From assembly GCF_015627175.1 (NCBI RefSeq), contig NZ_VTDQ01000003.1, positions 1-64,000 of the forward strand: 64,000 nt of DNA. Reading direction: 5' to 3'. The DNA comes from Acinetobacter pollinis (lineage in GTDB: Bacteria > Pseudomonadota > Gammaproteobacteria > Pseudomonadales > Moraxellaceae). The notes beneath the pieces are model-generated. The model did not search any database. It was not told the DNA's origin and saw only the letters and a list, made by a program, of their open reading frames with translations. Below, one piece after another: positions 27,952 through 37,089 of the stretch. How positions within the stretch are numbered: position 1 is the first letter of the stretch; every line of letters begins with the position of its first letter. The position numbers were made by a program, and so were the translations under genes.

Positions 27952-28746
27952 ATGTCAGCTTCGACAATTGTACCTTGGGTGATTGGGAATTGGAAAATGA
28001 ACCCAACATTATCAAGTATTCAGGAGTGGACTGAGCAATTTGGTCAATGCTTGCAGCAAGCATCAATTTCAGAAGAACAATGCCATATTGCGATTGCGCC
28101 AACATTTATTGCACTTTCTAAAGTACAATCTGATTTTTCATCATACTCACGCAAAGTACATGCCGTTGCACAAGATGTTTCTCGCTTTGAAGGTACGGGT
28201 GCTTTTACAGGTGAAGTGAGTGCGACTTTACTTCAAGATAGTCAGATTAATTATGTACTTATTGGACATTCGGAACGCCGTGAATTGTTAGGTGACGATA
28301 CAGAAGTATTGCGTAAAAAATTAACGAATGCGCTTCAAGCAGGATTAACTGCGGTATTTTGTGTTGGTGAAAGTTTAGAACAACGCGAGCAGGGTATCGC
28401 TGAACAAGTGGTATTACAGCAAATTTGTGATATTGCATCTGTTATAAATGAAACACAATGGCAATCACAAATAGTTATTGCTTACGAACCAATTTGGGCT
28501 ATTGGTACAGGCAAAACAGCCTCTGCTGATGATGCTCAAGCGATGCATGCAAAAATTCGTGAAGGTTTAAAACAATTGACGTCTTCAGGTGATAAGATTG
28601 CGATCTTATATGGTGGTAGTGTGAAACCTGAAAATGCTGAAGAGCTTGCTGCATGTGCAGATATTAATGGTGCACTCGTTGGTGGCGCTTCTTTAAAAGC
28701 AGATTCATTCTATAAAATTGCACAAGCTTTTGCTCAAGCAAAATAG
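27952..28746 (+). CDS. tpiA: Triosephosphate isomerase
   Basis: TpiA interconverts dihydroxyacetone phosphate and glyceraldehyde-3-phosphate. The 264-residue TIM barrel has GNWKMNP (substrate Lys), the catalytic His in IGHSERRE, the catalytic Glu in [14 protein letters not shown] (lid loop) and the phosphate loop [12 protein letters not shown]. The ATG at 27952 (MSASTIVPW) is chosen over a GTG six bases upstream, with AAAGG at 27939-27944 as ribosome-binding site. It is followed by secG and tRNA-Leu, a common gamma-proteobacterial order. Confidence 0.97.
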   Translation: MSASTIVPWVIGNWKMNPTLSSIQEWTEQFGQCLQQASISEEQCHIAIAPTFIALSKVQSDFSSYSRKVHAVAQDVSRFEGTGAFTGEVSATLLQDSQINYVLIGHSERRELLGDDTEVLRKKLTNALQAGLTAVFCVGESLEQREQGIAEQVVLQQICDIASVINETQWQSQIVIAYEPIWAIGTGKTASADDAQAMHAKIREGLKQLTSSGDKIAILYGGSVKPENAEELAACADINGALVGGASLKADSFYKIAQAFAQAK

Positions 28747-28766
28747 GGCAGGGGAAACCTTTTTAT

Positions 28767-29090
28767 ATGCATACTTTTGTACTCGTAGTTCACGTTTTAT
28801 TGGCAGTTTCTATGATTGCACTAATTTTAGTGCAACAAGGTAAAGGCGCAGATGCTGGTGCGTCGTTTGGTGGCGGTGGTGCGGCAACGGTTTTTGGTGC
28901 TTCTGGCTCGGGTAATTTTTTAACTCGATTAACAGGCGTGCTTACAGCGTTATTTTTTGTCACTAGCTTAACTCTTGCAATTTTTGCAAAACAGCAAACG
29001 AATGATGCTTATAGTCTAACGACTGATCATCAGGCACCAGTAACTGCACCGGCTACAAATTCAGCAAACACCACAAAAAGTGCGAACTAA
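28767..29090 (+). CDS. secG: Preprotein translocase subunit SecG
   Basis: SecG is the auxiliary inner-membrane subunit of SecYEG and improves protein export. The 107-residue protein has two transmembrane helices (about 3-22 and 53-73) joined by the family motif LVQQGKGADAGASFGGGGAATVFG. It has an Ala/Thr-rich C-terminal tail and lies 20 bp after tpiA. Confidence 0.95.
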   Translation: MHTFVLVVHVLLAVSMIALILVQQGKGADAGASFGGGGAATVFGASGSGNFLTRLTGVLTALFFVTSLTLAIFAKQQTNDAYSLTTDHQAPVTAPATNSANTTKSAN

Positions 29091-29143
29091 TTTGTTAGAA
29101 ATACTTTTCTTTTCTTTCATAAAAGAATAAAATGCCTGCAAAT

Positions 29144-29228
29144 GCGGTGGTGGTGGAATTGGTAGACACGCTACCTTGAGGTGGTAGTGCTTTCGGGCGT
29201 GGGGGTTCAAGTCCCCCCTTCCGCACCA
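29144..29228 (+). tRNA. tRNA-Leu (anticodon GAG)
   Basis: An 85-nt class II tRNA with encoded CCA (29226-29228). The D-arm GTGGAATTGGTAGACAC is the leucine type. The anticodon arm is TACC-TTGAGGT-GGTA with GAG, the variable arm is long, and the T-arm is GGGGG-TTCAAGT-CCCCC. The acceptor stem reads GCGGTGG against CTTCCGC: four Watson-Crick pairs, then U5-U68 unpaired, G6-U67 wobble and G7-C66. It lies downstream of secG, a common place for this tRNA. Confidence 0.95.
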
Positions 29229-29256
29229 ACTTATACATAGTTGGATATATACTTTA

Positions 29257-29287
29257 AAGGCTTAATTCTAAGAATTAGGCCTTTTTT
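29257..29287 (+). terminator. Terminator after tRNA-Leu
   Basis: A long stem (29257-29269 with 29271-29283, one G-U pair, closing bases looped out) is followed by six T. It ends the tpiA-secG-tRNA transcript just before the convergent monooxygenase gene. Confidence 0.88.
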
Positions 29288-29295
29288 GTATGTGA

Positions 29296-29580
29296 TTATA
29301 ATGGTTTATAAACTTTAATATCAGAAGACTCAATATATGGCTGAATGCCATTAAAAAGTACTTGAACATGTTTCGTTTTTAGATGTAAGTCTAAATCTTC
29401 TTGGCTTTTCCATTCTTCAATAAATACAAACTCACGAGAATTATCTTTATTGATATGGAGAGCATATTTTAGACAGCCATTTTCTTTGAGCGTAGGCGCA
29501 ATTGCTTGCATGGCAAGCGTCTGTATATTGGCTTCATCTCCAAGTTTTGCAATAAACGTTGCAACTACTGAAATATTCAT
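29296..29580 (-). CDS. Putative quinol monooxygenase (ABM/YgiN-like)
   Basis: This 94-residue single-domain protein belongs to the antibiotic-biosynthesis monooxygenase (dimeric alpha/beta barrel) family, which includes the quinol oxygenase YgiN. Typical segments are ATFIAKLG at the start, CLKYALHINKDNSREFVFIEEWKS in the middle and LHLKTKHVQ near residue 66. It lies 12 bp after the quinone-oxidoreductase-like gene and shares its promoter. Together with the divergent HxlR regulator this looks like a quinone or electrophile response module. Enzyme activity is inference; ABM proteins have varied functions. Confidence 0.82.
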   Translation of the reverse strand: MNISVVATFIAKLGDEANIQTLAMQAIAPTLKENGCLKYALHINKDNSREFVFIEEWKSQEDLDLHLKTKHVQVLFNGIQPYIESSDIKVYKPL

Positions 29581-29592
29581 CGTTTACTCCTA

Positions 29593-30600
29593 TTAAAAGC
29601 CTGTTAAAACTACTTTTCCTCTTGCCTGACCAGATTCAATGAGTTGATGTGCTTTTGTTAAATTTAATGCACTTATCTGACCTAGGCTCTGATTAAGGGT
29701 GCTACGTACTTTTTTCTCATCTACCAATTGAGCAAGATTTTTTAAAATTTCGTGTTGTTTCGAGATATCTGCTGTATTAAACATAGATCGTGTAAACATC
29801 AATTCCCAATGGATCGACGTAGATTTTGCTTTTAATGGAATAATATTTAATGACTCTGGATCATCAATTAGTCCAAATTTACCTTGAGGTGCAATGAGGG
29901 TCGCAATCTGTTCTATATAATCTGCACTCGCGTTTGTAGAGAAGACATATTTAGGTGCTTCTATGCCTAAATTTTTTATTTGTTCATCTAAGTTTTGATG
30001 ATGATTGATGACATAGTCTGCTCCAAGAGATGTAACCCATTCACGAGTCTCTGGACGAGATGCAGTTGCAATAATAGTCAGATTTGTTTTAGCTTTTAAA
30101 AGTTGAATTGCAATTGAACCGACACCGCCAGCACCGCCAATAATAAGTATACTTTCATGCTCATTTTCATTAATTTCAAAGCGATCGAACAGCATTTCCC
30201 ATGCAGTCAATGCAGTTAATGGAAGAGCAGCAGCCTCTTCATAACTAATAGATTTTGGAGCTAAACTCACAATTCTTTCATCTACAGCTTGTAGTTCTGC
30301 ATTGCTTCCAGAGCGAGTGAGATCTCCTGCATACCATACGGTATCTCCAATATTGAAGTTTTGGACATCTGCACCGATCTCTATAACTTCACCCACAGCA
30401 TCCCATCCTAAAATTCTATTTTTATCCTGAATAGGAATTTGTTTCTTTCTCACTTTTGTGTCTACTGGATTAACAGAGATAGCATGTATTTTAACCAGTA
30501 GATCTTTGGATTGAAGAGTGGGTGTATCTATATCTATGTCTATTAATGGATTAGTGAGATCAGATGTCGAATCTTCTTTGAACGAAACTGCTTTCATCAT
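29593..30600 (-). CDS. Zinc-type alcohol dehydrogenase-like / NADPH:quinone oxidoreductase
   Basis: This is a medium-chain dehydrogenase/reductase of the zinc-independent quinone oxidoreductase branch (335 residues). The N-terminal GroES-like domain has the family pattern KIHAISVNPVDTKVRK and GWDAVGEV. The Rossmann domain has LIIGGAGGVGSIAIQL near 155. The zinc ligands of true alcohol dehydrogenases are absent. It probably reduces quinones or enals using NADPH. It is the first gene of a two-gene operon with the ABM protein and is divergent from an HxlR regulator, which probably controls it. Confidence 0.88.
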   Translation of the reverse strand: MMKAVSFKEDSTSDLTNPLIDIDIDTPTLQSKDLLVKIHAISVNPVDTKVRKKQIPIQDKNRILGWDAVGEVIEIGADVQNFNIGDTVWYAGDLTRSGSNAELQAVDERIVSLAPKSISYEEAAALPLTALTAWEMLFDRFEINENEHESILIIGGAGGVGSIAIQLLKAKTNLTIIATASRPETREWVTSLGADYVINHHQNLDEQIKNLGIEAPKYVFSTNASADYIEQIATLIAPQGKFGLIDDPESLNIIPLKAKSTSIHWELMFTRSMFNTADISKQHEILKNLAQLVDEKKVRSTLNQSLGQISALNLTKAHQLIESGQARGKVVLTGF

Positions 30601-30699
30601 TATGTGTCCTACTTGTGTTGTGAGAACAGTTTAATTTAACATTGAAAATGATGTATACAGACGAATTTGTAATATAGTGTCAAAAAGGATACTTAAATA
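30601..30699. promoter_or_regulatory. Divergent promoter/operator region for the HxlR module
   Basis: The 99 bp between the divergent genes carry a perfect palindrome TGTATACA at 30652-30659. GTGTCCTAC near 30604-30612 and an opposed AGGATACTT near 30688-30696 could be imperfect inverted half-sites. A regulator site is inferred from position. Confidence 0.4.
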
Positions 30700-31059
30700 A
30701 TGGGTAAGGCAAAACATTCTCGCTTTGATTGTGCACCCGGGTGTGCTGTAGAGGCAGCGATAGGACTGTTAGATGGTAAATGGAAAAGTATTATTCTTTG
30801 GCATTTATTAAGAGAAGAAGTTTTAAGATTTAATGAGCTTAGAAGAAGAATTCCGAATGTCACACAAAAAATGTTAACTAATCAGCTTAGAGAGCTAGAG
30901 GAAGATGGTCTCATTACGCGAAAGGTTTATGCTCAAGTGCCGCCTAAAGTTGAGTATAGACTATCTGAATTAGGTATAACTTTAAAACCAATTTTGTTTG
31001 CATTAAAAGAGTGGGGAGATGAGCATTTAGATCTTTATGGAAAAGCAAAGTTGGTTTAA
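30700..31059 (+). CDS. HxlR-family transcriptional regulator
   Basis: A 119-residue winged-helix regulator of the HxlR family, which includes the redox sensors YodB and QorR. The HTH region is CAVEAAIGLLDGKWKSIILW then FNELRRRIPNVTQKMLTNQLRELEEDGLI. Two cysteines, Cys11 and Cys15 (DCAPGC), lie at the start of the domain, where YodB and QorR have their sensing Cys. It is divergent from the quinone oxidoreductase-ABM operon and most likely represses it until the cysteines are oxidised or alkylated. That mechanism is inferred from the family. Confidence 0.9.
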   Translation: MGKAKHSRFDCAPGCAVEAAIGLLDGKWKSIILWHLLREEVLRFNELRRRIPNVTQKMLTNQLRELEEDGLITRKVYAQVPPKVEYRLSELGITLKPILFALKEWGDEHLDLYGKAKLV

Positions 31060-31397
31060 TTACGTATGGGTATTTAAAAAGTTTAAATACCTATCATCAA
31101 AAAAAGAAATACATATATAGAAATAATATATAAGAATAAAAATAAGTTAATATTTAACAATAACTTAATTAATTTTGTAATGAATATTTATATGCATTAT
31201 ATGTACAATTTTTGAATATCAGTTTTATGACTAAGCAAAGCTATTTTTATTTATTTTTATTTTTATTTATTCATTTTAACGTAAATAAAAACAGTGAATG
31301 GTAATTCTGCAATGTTATATATACGTTTTATTCAAATCCAACAACGAATGTATTTTCCTTATTAAATAATCAATATATTTTATTTTAAATGGGTTAA
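31060..31397. other. AT-rich gap before the ssu operon
   Basis: This is 338 bp with no supportable gene. A 10-bp inverted repeat, GGTATTTAAA (31069-31078) with TTTAAATACC (31082-31091), directly follows the HxlR gene and may end its transcript, but it has no T tract. A T-rich run of ATTTATTTTT-like repeats fills about 31245-31276. The ssu promoter must lie in the last 150 bp. A CysB or Cbl site cannot be called by eye. Confidence 0.4.
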
Positions 31398-32378
31398 ATG
31401 ATGAAAATACAAAATACATATAATGCTTTTTTAAGTATAGGTTTGAGTACATTTGTTTTATACGGTTGTTCTTCTCAGACGGAAACCAAAATTCATGAAC
31501 AAGAACAGCAGCAAACATTGACGATTGGCTTTCAAAAGTCATCTTTAAGTTCAATTGTTTTACAGACAGAACAAAGTTTATTAAAAAAAGAATTTCCACA
31601 ACTAAATGTTCAATGGCGTGAATTTCCAGCAGGACCTCAACTATTAGAAGCGCTGTCAGCAGGCGCAATCGATATTGGTTCTGTAGGGAATACCCCACCT
31701 ATTTTTGCGCAGGCTGGTAATAAAAATATCGTGTACGTTGGTTATGAAAATGTCCAGCCACAGTGGCAAGCAATCTTAGTGTCAGATAAAAGCAGTATTC
31801 AAAATATTAATGAATTAAAAGGGAAAAAAATAGCTGTTCAAAAGGGTTCGAGTGCACATGATTTGTTAGGGCGTGTTCTAGAAAAAGCTCATTTAACATG
31901 GTCAGATATACAGCCAGTATGGCTTGCACCCGCAGATGCTCGTGCTGCATTAGACAAGGGCTCAGTCGATGCATGGGCAATTTGGGAACCATTTTTAACA
32001 GTTGCTCAAGTAGAGGGGCATGCAAGACCAATCATTGATGGTACAAAGTTTGAAAATACATATAACTTTTTGATTAGCCGACCTGATTTTGTAAAAAACC
32101 ATGCAAGTGAAGTAAAAGGTTTTATACAAGCTTCTAATTTAGCAGCTCAGTGGATTGTGGAACATTCTTCAGAAACAAGAAACTTGTACCAAAAAGCAAT
32201 TAATGTAAATGCAGAGATTGCACAGCGTGTTTTAGATAAACGATATAAGCCTTCACTCACTAAACCAATGACTGATGATGTTGTTGCAGCACAGCAAAAT
32301 ATCGCAGATCGTTTCGCAAAAGATAATGTAATTCCTCAACATATTGATGTTAAACAAGCAGTTTGGCAGGGACAATAA
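31398..32378 (+). CDS. ssuA: Aliphatic sulfonate ABC transporter substrate-binding protein
   Basis: SsuA is the periplasmic binding protein for alkanesulfonates. The 326-residue protein has a lipoprotein-type signal (hydrophobic residues then LYGCSS), so it is probably membrane-anchored rather than free. The SBP_bac/NMT1 fold motifs include [25 protein letters not shown] and WAIWEPFL. It is the first gene of ssuADCB; the ssuD start lies one base after its stop. ATG codons at 31398 and 31401 are equivalent choices. Expression is probably induced under sulfate limitation, as in E. coli. Confidence 0.92.
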   Translation: MMKIQNTYNAFLSIGLSTFVLYGCSSQTETKIHEQEQQQTLTIGFQKSSLSSIVLQTEQSLLKKEFPQLNVQWREFPAGPQLLEALSAGAIDIGSVGNTPPIFAQAGNKNIVYVGYENVQPQWQAILVSDKSSIQNINELKGKKIAVQKGSSAHDLLGRVLEKAHLTWSDIQPVWLAPADARAALDKGSVDAWAIWEPFLTVAQVEGHARPIIDGTKFENTYNFLISRPDFVKNHASEVKGFIQASNLAAQWIVEHSSETRNLYQKAINVNAEIAQRVLDKRYKPSLTKPMTDDVVAAQQNIADRFAKDNVIPQHIDVKQAVWQGQ

Positions 32379-32379
32379 T

Positions 32380-33543
32380 ATGAAAATTTTTTGGTTTATT
32401 CCCACACATGGTGATAGTCGTTATTTAGGTACAACAAAAGGTGCAAGACAAGTTGATCATGCATATATGAAGCAGATCGCAACTACTGTCGATAGTCTTG
32501 GGTATGAGGGTGTACTTATTCCGACTGGCCGTTCTTGTGAAGATCCTTGGATTGTTGCAGCAAGTTTAATTGATGCGACAAAGAATCTAAAATTTTTAGT
32601 GGCATTAAGACCAGGTGTAACGACTCCTGCTTTGGCTGCGCGTATGTCTGCAACTTTTGATCGCTTGTCACAGGGTCGTATTCTTCTTAACTTGGTGACA
32701 GGGGGAGATGAGCAAGAATTAAAAGGAGATGGTGTATATGAAGACCACTCAACACGCTATCAGACAGCAAATGAATATGTAAAAATTTGGCGTGAAATTT
32801 TAACACGTTCCCATACAGGTGATGCATTTACTTTTCATGGCAAGCGTCTTAGCGTTGATGATGCAAAACTTTTATATCCACCTATACAGAAACCATATCC
32901 ACCATTATGGTTTGGAGGTTCATCTGACGTGGCAACTGATTTGGCGGCAGAACAAGTTGATACTTATTTAACATGGGGTGAGCCACCTGAAGCTGTGAAA
33001 GAAAAACTTGAAGTGGTACGTAAAAAAGCAGCTGCTAAAGGCCGTGTATTAAATTATGGCATTCGACTGCATGTCATTGTTCGAGAGACTAATGAGGAAG
33101 CATGGGCTGCTGCTGAACAACTCATACAATATGTAGATGATGACACGATTGCAGCAGCGCAACGTAAGATTTCGCAAATGGATTCAGTTGGGCAACAACG
33201 TATGGCAGCTTTACATGGAGGCAAGCGTGACAAATTAGAAGTCTCGCCAAATTTATGGGCAGGCATTGGTCTTGTACGGGGTGGAGCAGGTACTGCGTTG
33301 GTAGGCGATCCTCAAACGGTTGCGGCAAGAATTCAAGAATATGCCCATTTAGGTATAGATACTTTTATTTTCTCAGGCTATCCACATCTAGAAGAGTCTA
33401 TTCGATTTGCTGAGTTGGTATTCCCACTCTTGCCACTTGAAACTCAAAAGAAATTGACACAGCCACATTTGACTGGCCCCTTTGGTGAAATTATTGCTAA
33501 TAACTATACACCTGATACAAAACAGGCAAAGGAGTCAGCATGA
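32380..33543 (+). CDS. ssuD: FMNH2-dependent alkanesulfonate monooxygenase
   Basis: SsuD cleaves alkanesulfonates to aldehyde and sulfite using reduced FMN, freeing sulfur for growth. The 387-residue luciferase-like TIM barrel begins [18 protein letters not shown] and has the conserved [24 protein letters not shown] and WFGGSS segments. The ATG at 32380 is preferred over an upstream in-frame ATG inside ssuA, as it gives the family N-terminus and has a GCAGGGAC ribosome-binding site. A flavin reductase (SsuE) is required but not encoded in this operon. Confidence 0.96.
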   Translation: MKIFWFIPTHGDSRYLGTTKGARQVDHAYMKQIATTVDSLGYEGVLIPTGRSCEDPWIVAASLIDATKNLKFLVALRPGVTTPALAARMSATFDRLSQGRILLNLVTGGDEQELKGDGVYEDHSTRYQTANEYVKIWREILTRSHTGDAFTFHGKRLSVDDAKLLYPPIQKPYPPLWFGGSSDVATDLAAEQVDTYLTWGEPPEAVKEKLEVVRKKAAAKGRVLNYGIRLHVIVRETNEEAWAAAEQLIQYVDDDTIAAAQRKISQMDSVGQQRMAALHGGKRDKLEVSPNLWAGIGLVRGGAGTALVGDPQTVAARIQEYAHLGIDTFIFSGYPHLEESIRFAELVFPLLPLETQKKLTQPHLTGPFGEIIANNYTPDTKQAKESA

Positions 33544-34319
33544 GTAGACTTCGAGGTCAGTTAAAAGGTAGTTTATTGCCTTGGATTGTACCCATTATAT
33601 TAATTGGAGTATGGCAGTTTTCTTCATCTACAGGAATGCTAAGTGCACAAATTCTACCTGCACCTAGTAGCGTCGTAACAGCATTTTGGCATTTACTTGT
33701 AAATGGAGAGTTATGGCGTGATGTTAAAGTAAGTGCAGGACGTGCACTGCTTGGTTTATTTGTGGGTGGAGGCTTAGGTTTCATTTTTGGCCTTCTAAAT
33801 GGCTCATCTAAGATAGCTTCCACGCTTTTCGATACCACGTTACAAATGGTACGTAATATTCCTGCTCTAGCACTTATTCCCTTAGTTATTCTCTGGTTTG
33901 GAATTGACGAGTCTGCAAAATTATTTTTAGTTGCAGTGGGCGTATTTTTTCCCATTTATATTAATACATATCATGGTATTCGAAGTGTAGATCCTCAATT
34001 GATTGAGATGGGGAAAAGCTATGGTTTAACGCGTTGGCAGTTATATCGTGAAATTATATTACCTGGTGCAATGCCATCAATTTTAGTGGGTTTACGTTTT
34101 GCACTAGGGTTGGTTTGGGTGCTCCTTATTGTTGCTGAAACGATATCGGCGCAATCAGGAATTGGTTATATGACCATGAATGCAAGAGAGTTTCTCCAGA
34201 CTGATATTGTATTGGTCGGTATTTTGCTATACGCCTTGTTAGGTAAATTAGCTGATGTATTTGCCCAAGTATTAGAGCGTTATTTATTACGCTGGCATTC
34301 GGGATATCAAAATAAATAA
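33540..34319 (+). CDS. ssuC: Aliphatic sulfonate ABC transporter permease
   Basis: SsuC is the inner-membrane permease of the sulfonate importer. The 259-residue protein has about six transmembrane helices and the binding-protein-dependent permease EAA-like loop ([26 protein letters not shown], near residue 160). It overlaps ssuD by 4 bp (ATGA) and is followed by ssuB after 11 bp. Confidence 0.95.
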   Translation: MSRLRGQLKGSLLPWIVPIILIGVWQFSSSTGMLSAQILPAPSSVVTAFWHLLVNGELWRDVKVSAGRALLGLFVGGGLGFIFGLLNGSSKIASTLFDTTLQMVRNIPALALIPLVILWFGIDESAKLFLVAVGVFFPIYINTYHGIRSVDPQLIEMGKSYGLTRWQLYREIILPGAMPSILVGLRFALGLVWVLLIVAETISAQSGIGYMTMNAREFLQTDIVLVGILLYALLGKLADVFAQVLERYLLRWHSGYQNK

Positions 34320-34330
34320 GGAGAACAATC

Positions 34331-35116
34331 ATGACCAATTTAAGCATCACAAATTTTGATGACTCGGTAGAATTTAGCGTAGAGAAGTCACGTCAAAATA
34401 CAGCTACGTCAGGTGTTGAGATTAAAATTGAACAGTTGCATAAATACTATGGGCAAGTAGCTGTTTTAGAAAATTTAAATTTGAATATTCGCGCAGGCGA
34501 GTTTGTTGCAGTTGTTGGGCGTAGTGGCTGTGGCAAGAGTACTTTACTACGACTTATTGCCGATTTAGAAAAAAGTAGTCAAGGTCATATTCATTTTTCT
34601 ACACGAGATGAAATTAATAAAAATGATATACGTGTGATGTTCCAAGATCCTCGCTTGCTACCTTGGAGAAGTATTGTCAATAATGTGAAACTCGGTCTGC
34701 CAAAAGATAAAGAATCACAAGCAGTTGCTTTGCTTAAGCGCGTGGGACTAGAAGATAAAGTAAATTTGTGGCCAAGCCAGTTGTCGGGTGGTCAACGCCA
34801 ACGGGCTGCACTTGCACGTGCGCTTTTGCATCGGCCAAAAGTTTTGTTGTTGGACGAACCTCTAGGCGCACTTGATGCATTAACACGTTTGGATATGCAG
34901 AATTTAATTGAAAAGCTCTGGGTTGAACAAGGTTTCACAACAGTACTTGTAACACATGATGTTAGTGAAGCTGTGCAGTTAGCAGATCGTATTATTTTAT
35001 TAAATCGTGGTGAAATTGCGCAAACATTTCACGTAGAACTCCCACGACCTAGACAAAAAACATCCCAGTTCACAGCGCTAGAGCAAGAAGTCTTACAAGC
35101 AGTTTTAGCAACGTAA
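34331..35116 (+). CDS. ssuB: Aliphatic sulfonate ABC transporter ATP-binding protein
   Basis: SsuB is the ATPase of the sulfonate importer. The 261-residue protein has Walker A ([11 protein letters not shown]), the Q-loop ([10 protein letters not shown]), the signature [15 protein letters not shown], Walker B ([12 protein letters not shown]) and the H-loop ([11 protein letters not shown]). A polar N-terminal extension of about 30 residues precedes the ABC domain. An AAGGAG ribosome-binding site lies 7-12 nt upstream. It is the last gene of the operon. Confidence 0.95.
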   Translation: MTNLSITNFDDSVEFSVEKSRQNTATSGVEIKIEQLHKYYGQVAVLENLNLNIRAGEFVAVVGRSGCGKSTLLRLIADLEKSSQGHIHFSTRDEINKNDIRVMFQDPRLLPWRSIVNNVKLGLPKDKESQAVALLKRVGLEDKVNLWPSQLSGGQRQRAALARALLHRPKVLLLDEPLGALDALTRLDMQNLIEKLWVEQGFTTVLVTHDVSEAVQLADRIILLNRGEIAQTFHVELPRPRQKTSQFTALEQEVLQAVLAT

Positions 35117-35226
35117 TTAGGTTGTTTCATTTTTGAAACGGTCTCTCTTACACAGCGTATTTCGATTCAAACCTAAAGAACTAAAATAGCTATATAAAAA
35201 GATGTTCTTATGGTGTGAGCGTTGAC

Positions 35227-36090
35227 ATGAAAAAAGTGATCGGTATTTATCATAATACCCAGAAACATTGGGTGGGCGATGGGTTCCATGTAAGTACGTT
35301 GTTTTCTTATAACCAACTTGGGCAAATGCTAAGTCCTTTTCTATTGCTCGACTATGCTGCTGAGCAATATGTGACGCCTTCAAATATACCTAAAGGTGTA
35401 GAACAACATCCACATCGTGGTTTTGAAACTGTCACTTTAGCTTATCAGGGTGAGGTTAGCCATAAAGACTCTAAAGGAGGCGGAGGGACTATTAGACCTG
35501 GTGATGTGCAGTGGATGACTGCAGGTTCAGGTATTTTACATGAAGAGTTTCATTCAAGAGCATTCACTGAAAAGGGTGGGAATTTTGAAATGGTTCAACT
35601 CTGGGTAAATTTACCTACAGCGTATAAAATGACTTCAGGAAACTATCAGACGATTTTGTCTGAAGAGATTCCAAGGGTTGAGTTAGACAAAGTGGGGAGC
35701 TTTCTTCGTGTGGTTGCAGGAAAGTATAACGAGTTATTGGGTAAAGCATATACCTTCAGCCCTCTAAATGTATGGGATGTCCATTTATCTGAATGCCAAT
35801 CTCACAAGTTTATTGTGCCTGTTGATCACACGACACTTATTGTAGTGCGTCATGGAACATTGCTCGTAAATAACGCTGAGATTGTTCATGACCATAGTGT
35901 TGTCTTGCTTGAAAAAAACAAAGAAACAGAGTTTGAATTAAGCACTGTAAATTCGCAATCCGTGGATTTTTTGATTCTGACTGGTACTCCTCTTAATGAA
36001 CCTATACAAGGTTATGGGCCATTTGTTATGAATACAAAAGATGAGATTGTTCAAGCATTTCAAGATTTTAGAGCAGGGAGATTTGCTTAG
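35227..36090 (+). CDS. Pirin family protein
   Basis: This is a bicupin of the pirin family; some bacterial members have quercetinase activity or act as redox-linked regulators. The 287-residue protein has the metal-binding cupin motif HPHRGFETVTLAYQGEVSHKDS near 60-80 and HEEF near 108, which together give the three His and one Glu of pirins. A C-terminal cupin follows. The ATG at 35227 (MKKVIGIYH) is preferred over an in-frame GTG 12 bp upstream. It lies 110 bp after ssuB and may be independent of that operon. Its specific function is unknown. Confidence 0.88.
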   Translation: MKKVIGIYHNTQKHWVGDGFHVSTLFSYNQLGQMLSPFLLLDYAAEQYVTPSNIPKGVEQHPHRGFETVTLAYQGEVSHKDSKGGGGTIRPGDVQWMTAGSGILHEEFHSRAFTEKGGNFEMVQLWVNLPTAYKMTSGNYQTILSEEIPRVELDKVGSFLRVVAGKYNELLGKAYTFSPLNVWDVHLSECQSHKFIVPVDHTTLIVVRHGTLLVNNAEIVHDHSVVLLEKNKETEFELSTVNSQSVDFLILTGTPLNEPIQGYGPFVMNTKDEIVQAFQDFRAGRFA

Positions 36091-36096
36091 AAAATA

Positions 36097-36127
36097 TAGG
36101 TCACTTGCAGATGTTACAGGTGACCTA
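36097..36127. terminator. Hairpin between convergent pirin and META lipoprotein genes
   Basis: An 8-bp perfect stem, TAGGTCAC (36097-36104) with GTGACCTA (36120-36127), lies between two convergent genes. The U tract is poor on both strands, so the terminator call is tentative. Confidence 0.5.
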
Positions 36128-36132
36128 ATATA

Positions 36133-36912
36133 TTACTTCTTCGGAATAACTTCTTGTTCTACTGTCATATCATAAATATATGCATATTCAGGTGTTGCTG
36201 TTTGTGGTTTTGTATTAAAGCGTTTTACACGAATCACTTGGCGTAAACCTGAATCATGCTCATAGCCTTGAATCTCCACAGGGAGAACCTGCCAACTTTC
36301 ATCTATTCTTGTCTGTACGCCTTGATCATTATATTGAATTTGTTTTACTTGTAAGCATTGTTTTGAACCGTTAGAGGTAGAGCAAGCTTTTTTAGTTGGT
36401 GAAATTTCTAGAAAAATAACTTCACCTGTCGATTTGTATTGTGCTTCTGGTTTGAGTGTTCCTTGAAATTTAATTTTTTGTCCTGTCATATTTTCGAGTA
36501 TGAGGGTAGGTTGAGCAGGGTGTCTCATATCAATACTGACATTTAAATGTGCTTGATTAAAAAACTGGCGTGCAGATTGTTCTTGTGCCATTAAATGTGG
36601 TGGACACATCATTAACGTGGATGCAAGCGGAGAAGTATTGATTTGTTTTCCATCAAATTGCCAGACACCCATTAAATGGTTACACCCACTGCTAATAGAT
36701 AATTTTTTTTCTGCATCTAAATTGAGTGTAATAGGTGGAAGGTTTTCGTGGGTTTGCTTAGACCACGTATAGTCAGCAAGTGTTTGCAGTAAGTTTGGGC
36801 TTTTGGCTTCAATCATCATTGCTTCATTATTATCTTTTAAGTGTGTGGGTAAGCTTTGACAAGCAGAAAAAATGAAGGGAACAGATATAAGTAATAAGTG
36901 CTTTTTATTCAT
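36133..36912 (-). CDS. META and DUF4377 domain lipoprotein
   Basis: A 259-residue lipoprotein with a signal peptide ending in the lipobox FSAC (Cys18). Residues about 40-145 form a META (HslJ-like) domain (SSGCNHLMGVWQFDG and TLMMCPPHLMAQE). Residues about 160-255 form a DUF4377 domain (EIQGYEHDSGLRQVIRVKRF, YIYDMTVEQEV). The combination is known in Acinetobacter proteins of unknown function; META proteins have been linked to heat and novobiocin tolerance in E. coli. It is a single gene on the minus strand. Confidence 0.85.
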   Translation of the reverse strand: MNKKHLLLISVPFIFSACQSLPTHLKDNNEAMMIEAKSPNLLQTLADYTWSKQTHENLPPITLNLDAEKKLSISSGCNHLMGVWQFDGKQINTSPLASTLMMCPPHLMAQEQSARQFFNQAHLNVSIDMRHPAQPTLILENMTGQKIKFQGTLKPEAQYKSTGEVIFLEISPTKKACSTSNGSKQCLQVKQIQYNDQGVQTRIDESWQVLPVEIQGYEHDSGLRQVIRVKRFNTKPQTATPEYAYIYDMTVEQEVIPKK

Positions 36913-37089
36913 TCGGATTTTTCCAATAAAATAATATATTTATAGCTTAAGGATGATTCGACGAAGATACTGTTATTTTGAGTCATGAATGATTTCTATT
37001 TGTTGTCGTAACACAATTCATGAGTATTTTAAGCGTTTATTTAAACTTTACTCTATAATACCTCCTTCTTTGGGATAGTATTTTGATAT

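Noticed and set aside
31245..31280. T/A-rich run as a mobile element end or origin
   Set aside because: There are no inverted repeat ends, target duplication, DnaA-box cluster or transposase nearby. It looks like simple AT-rich intergenic DNA.
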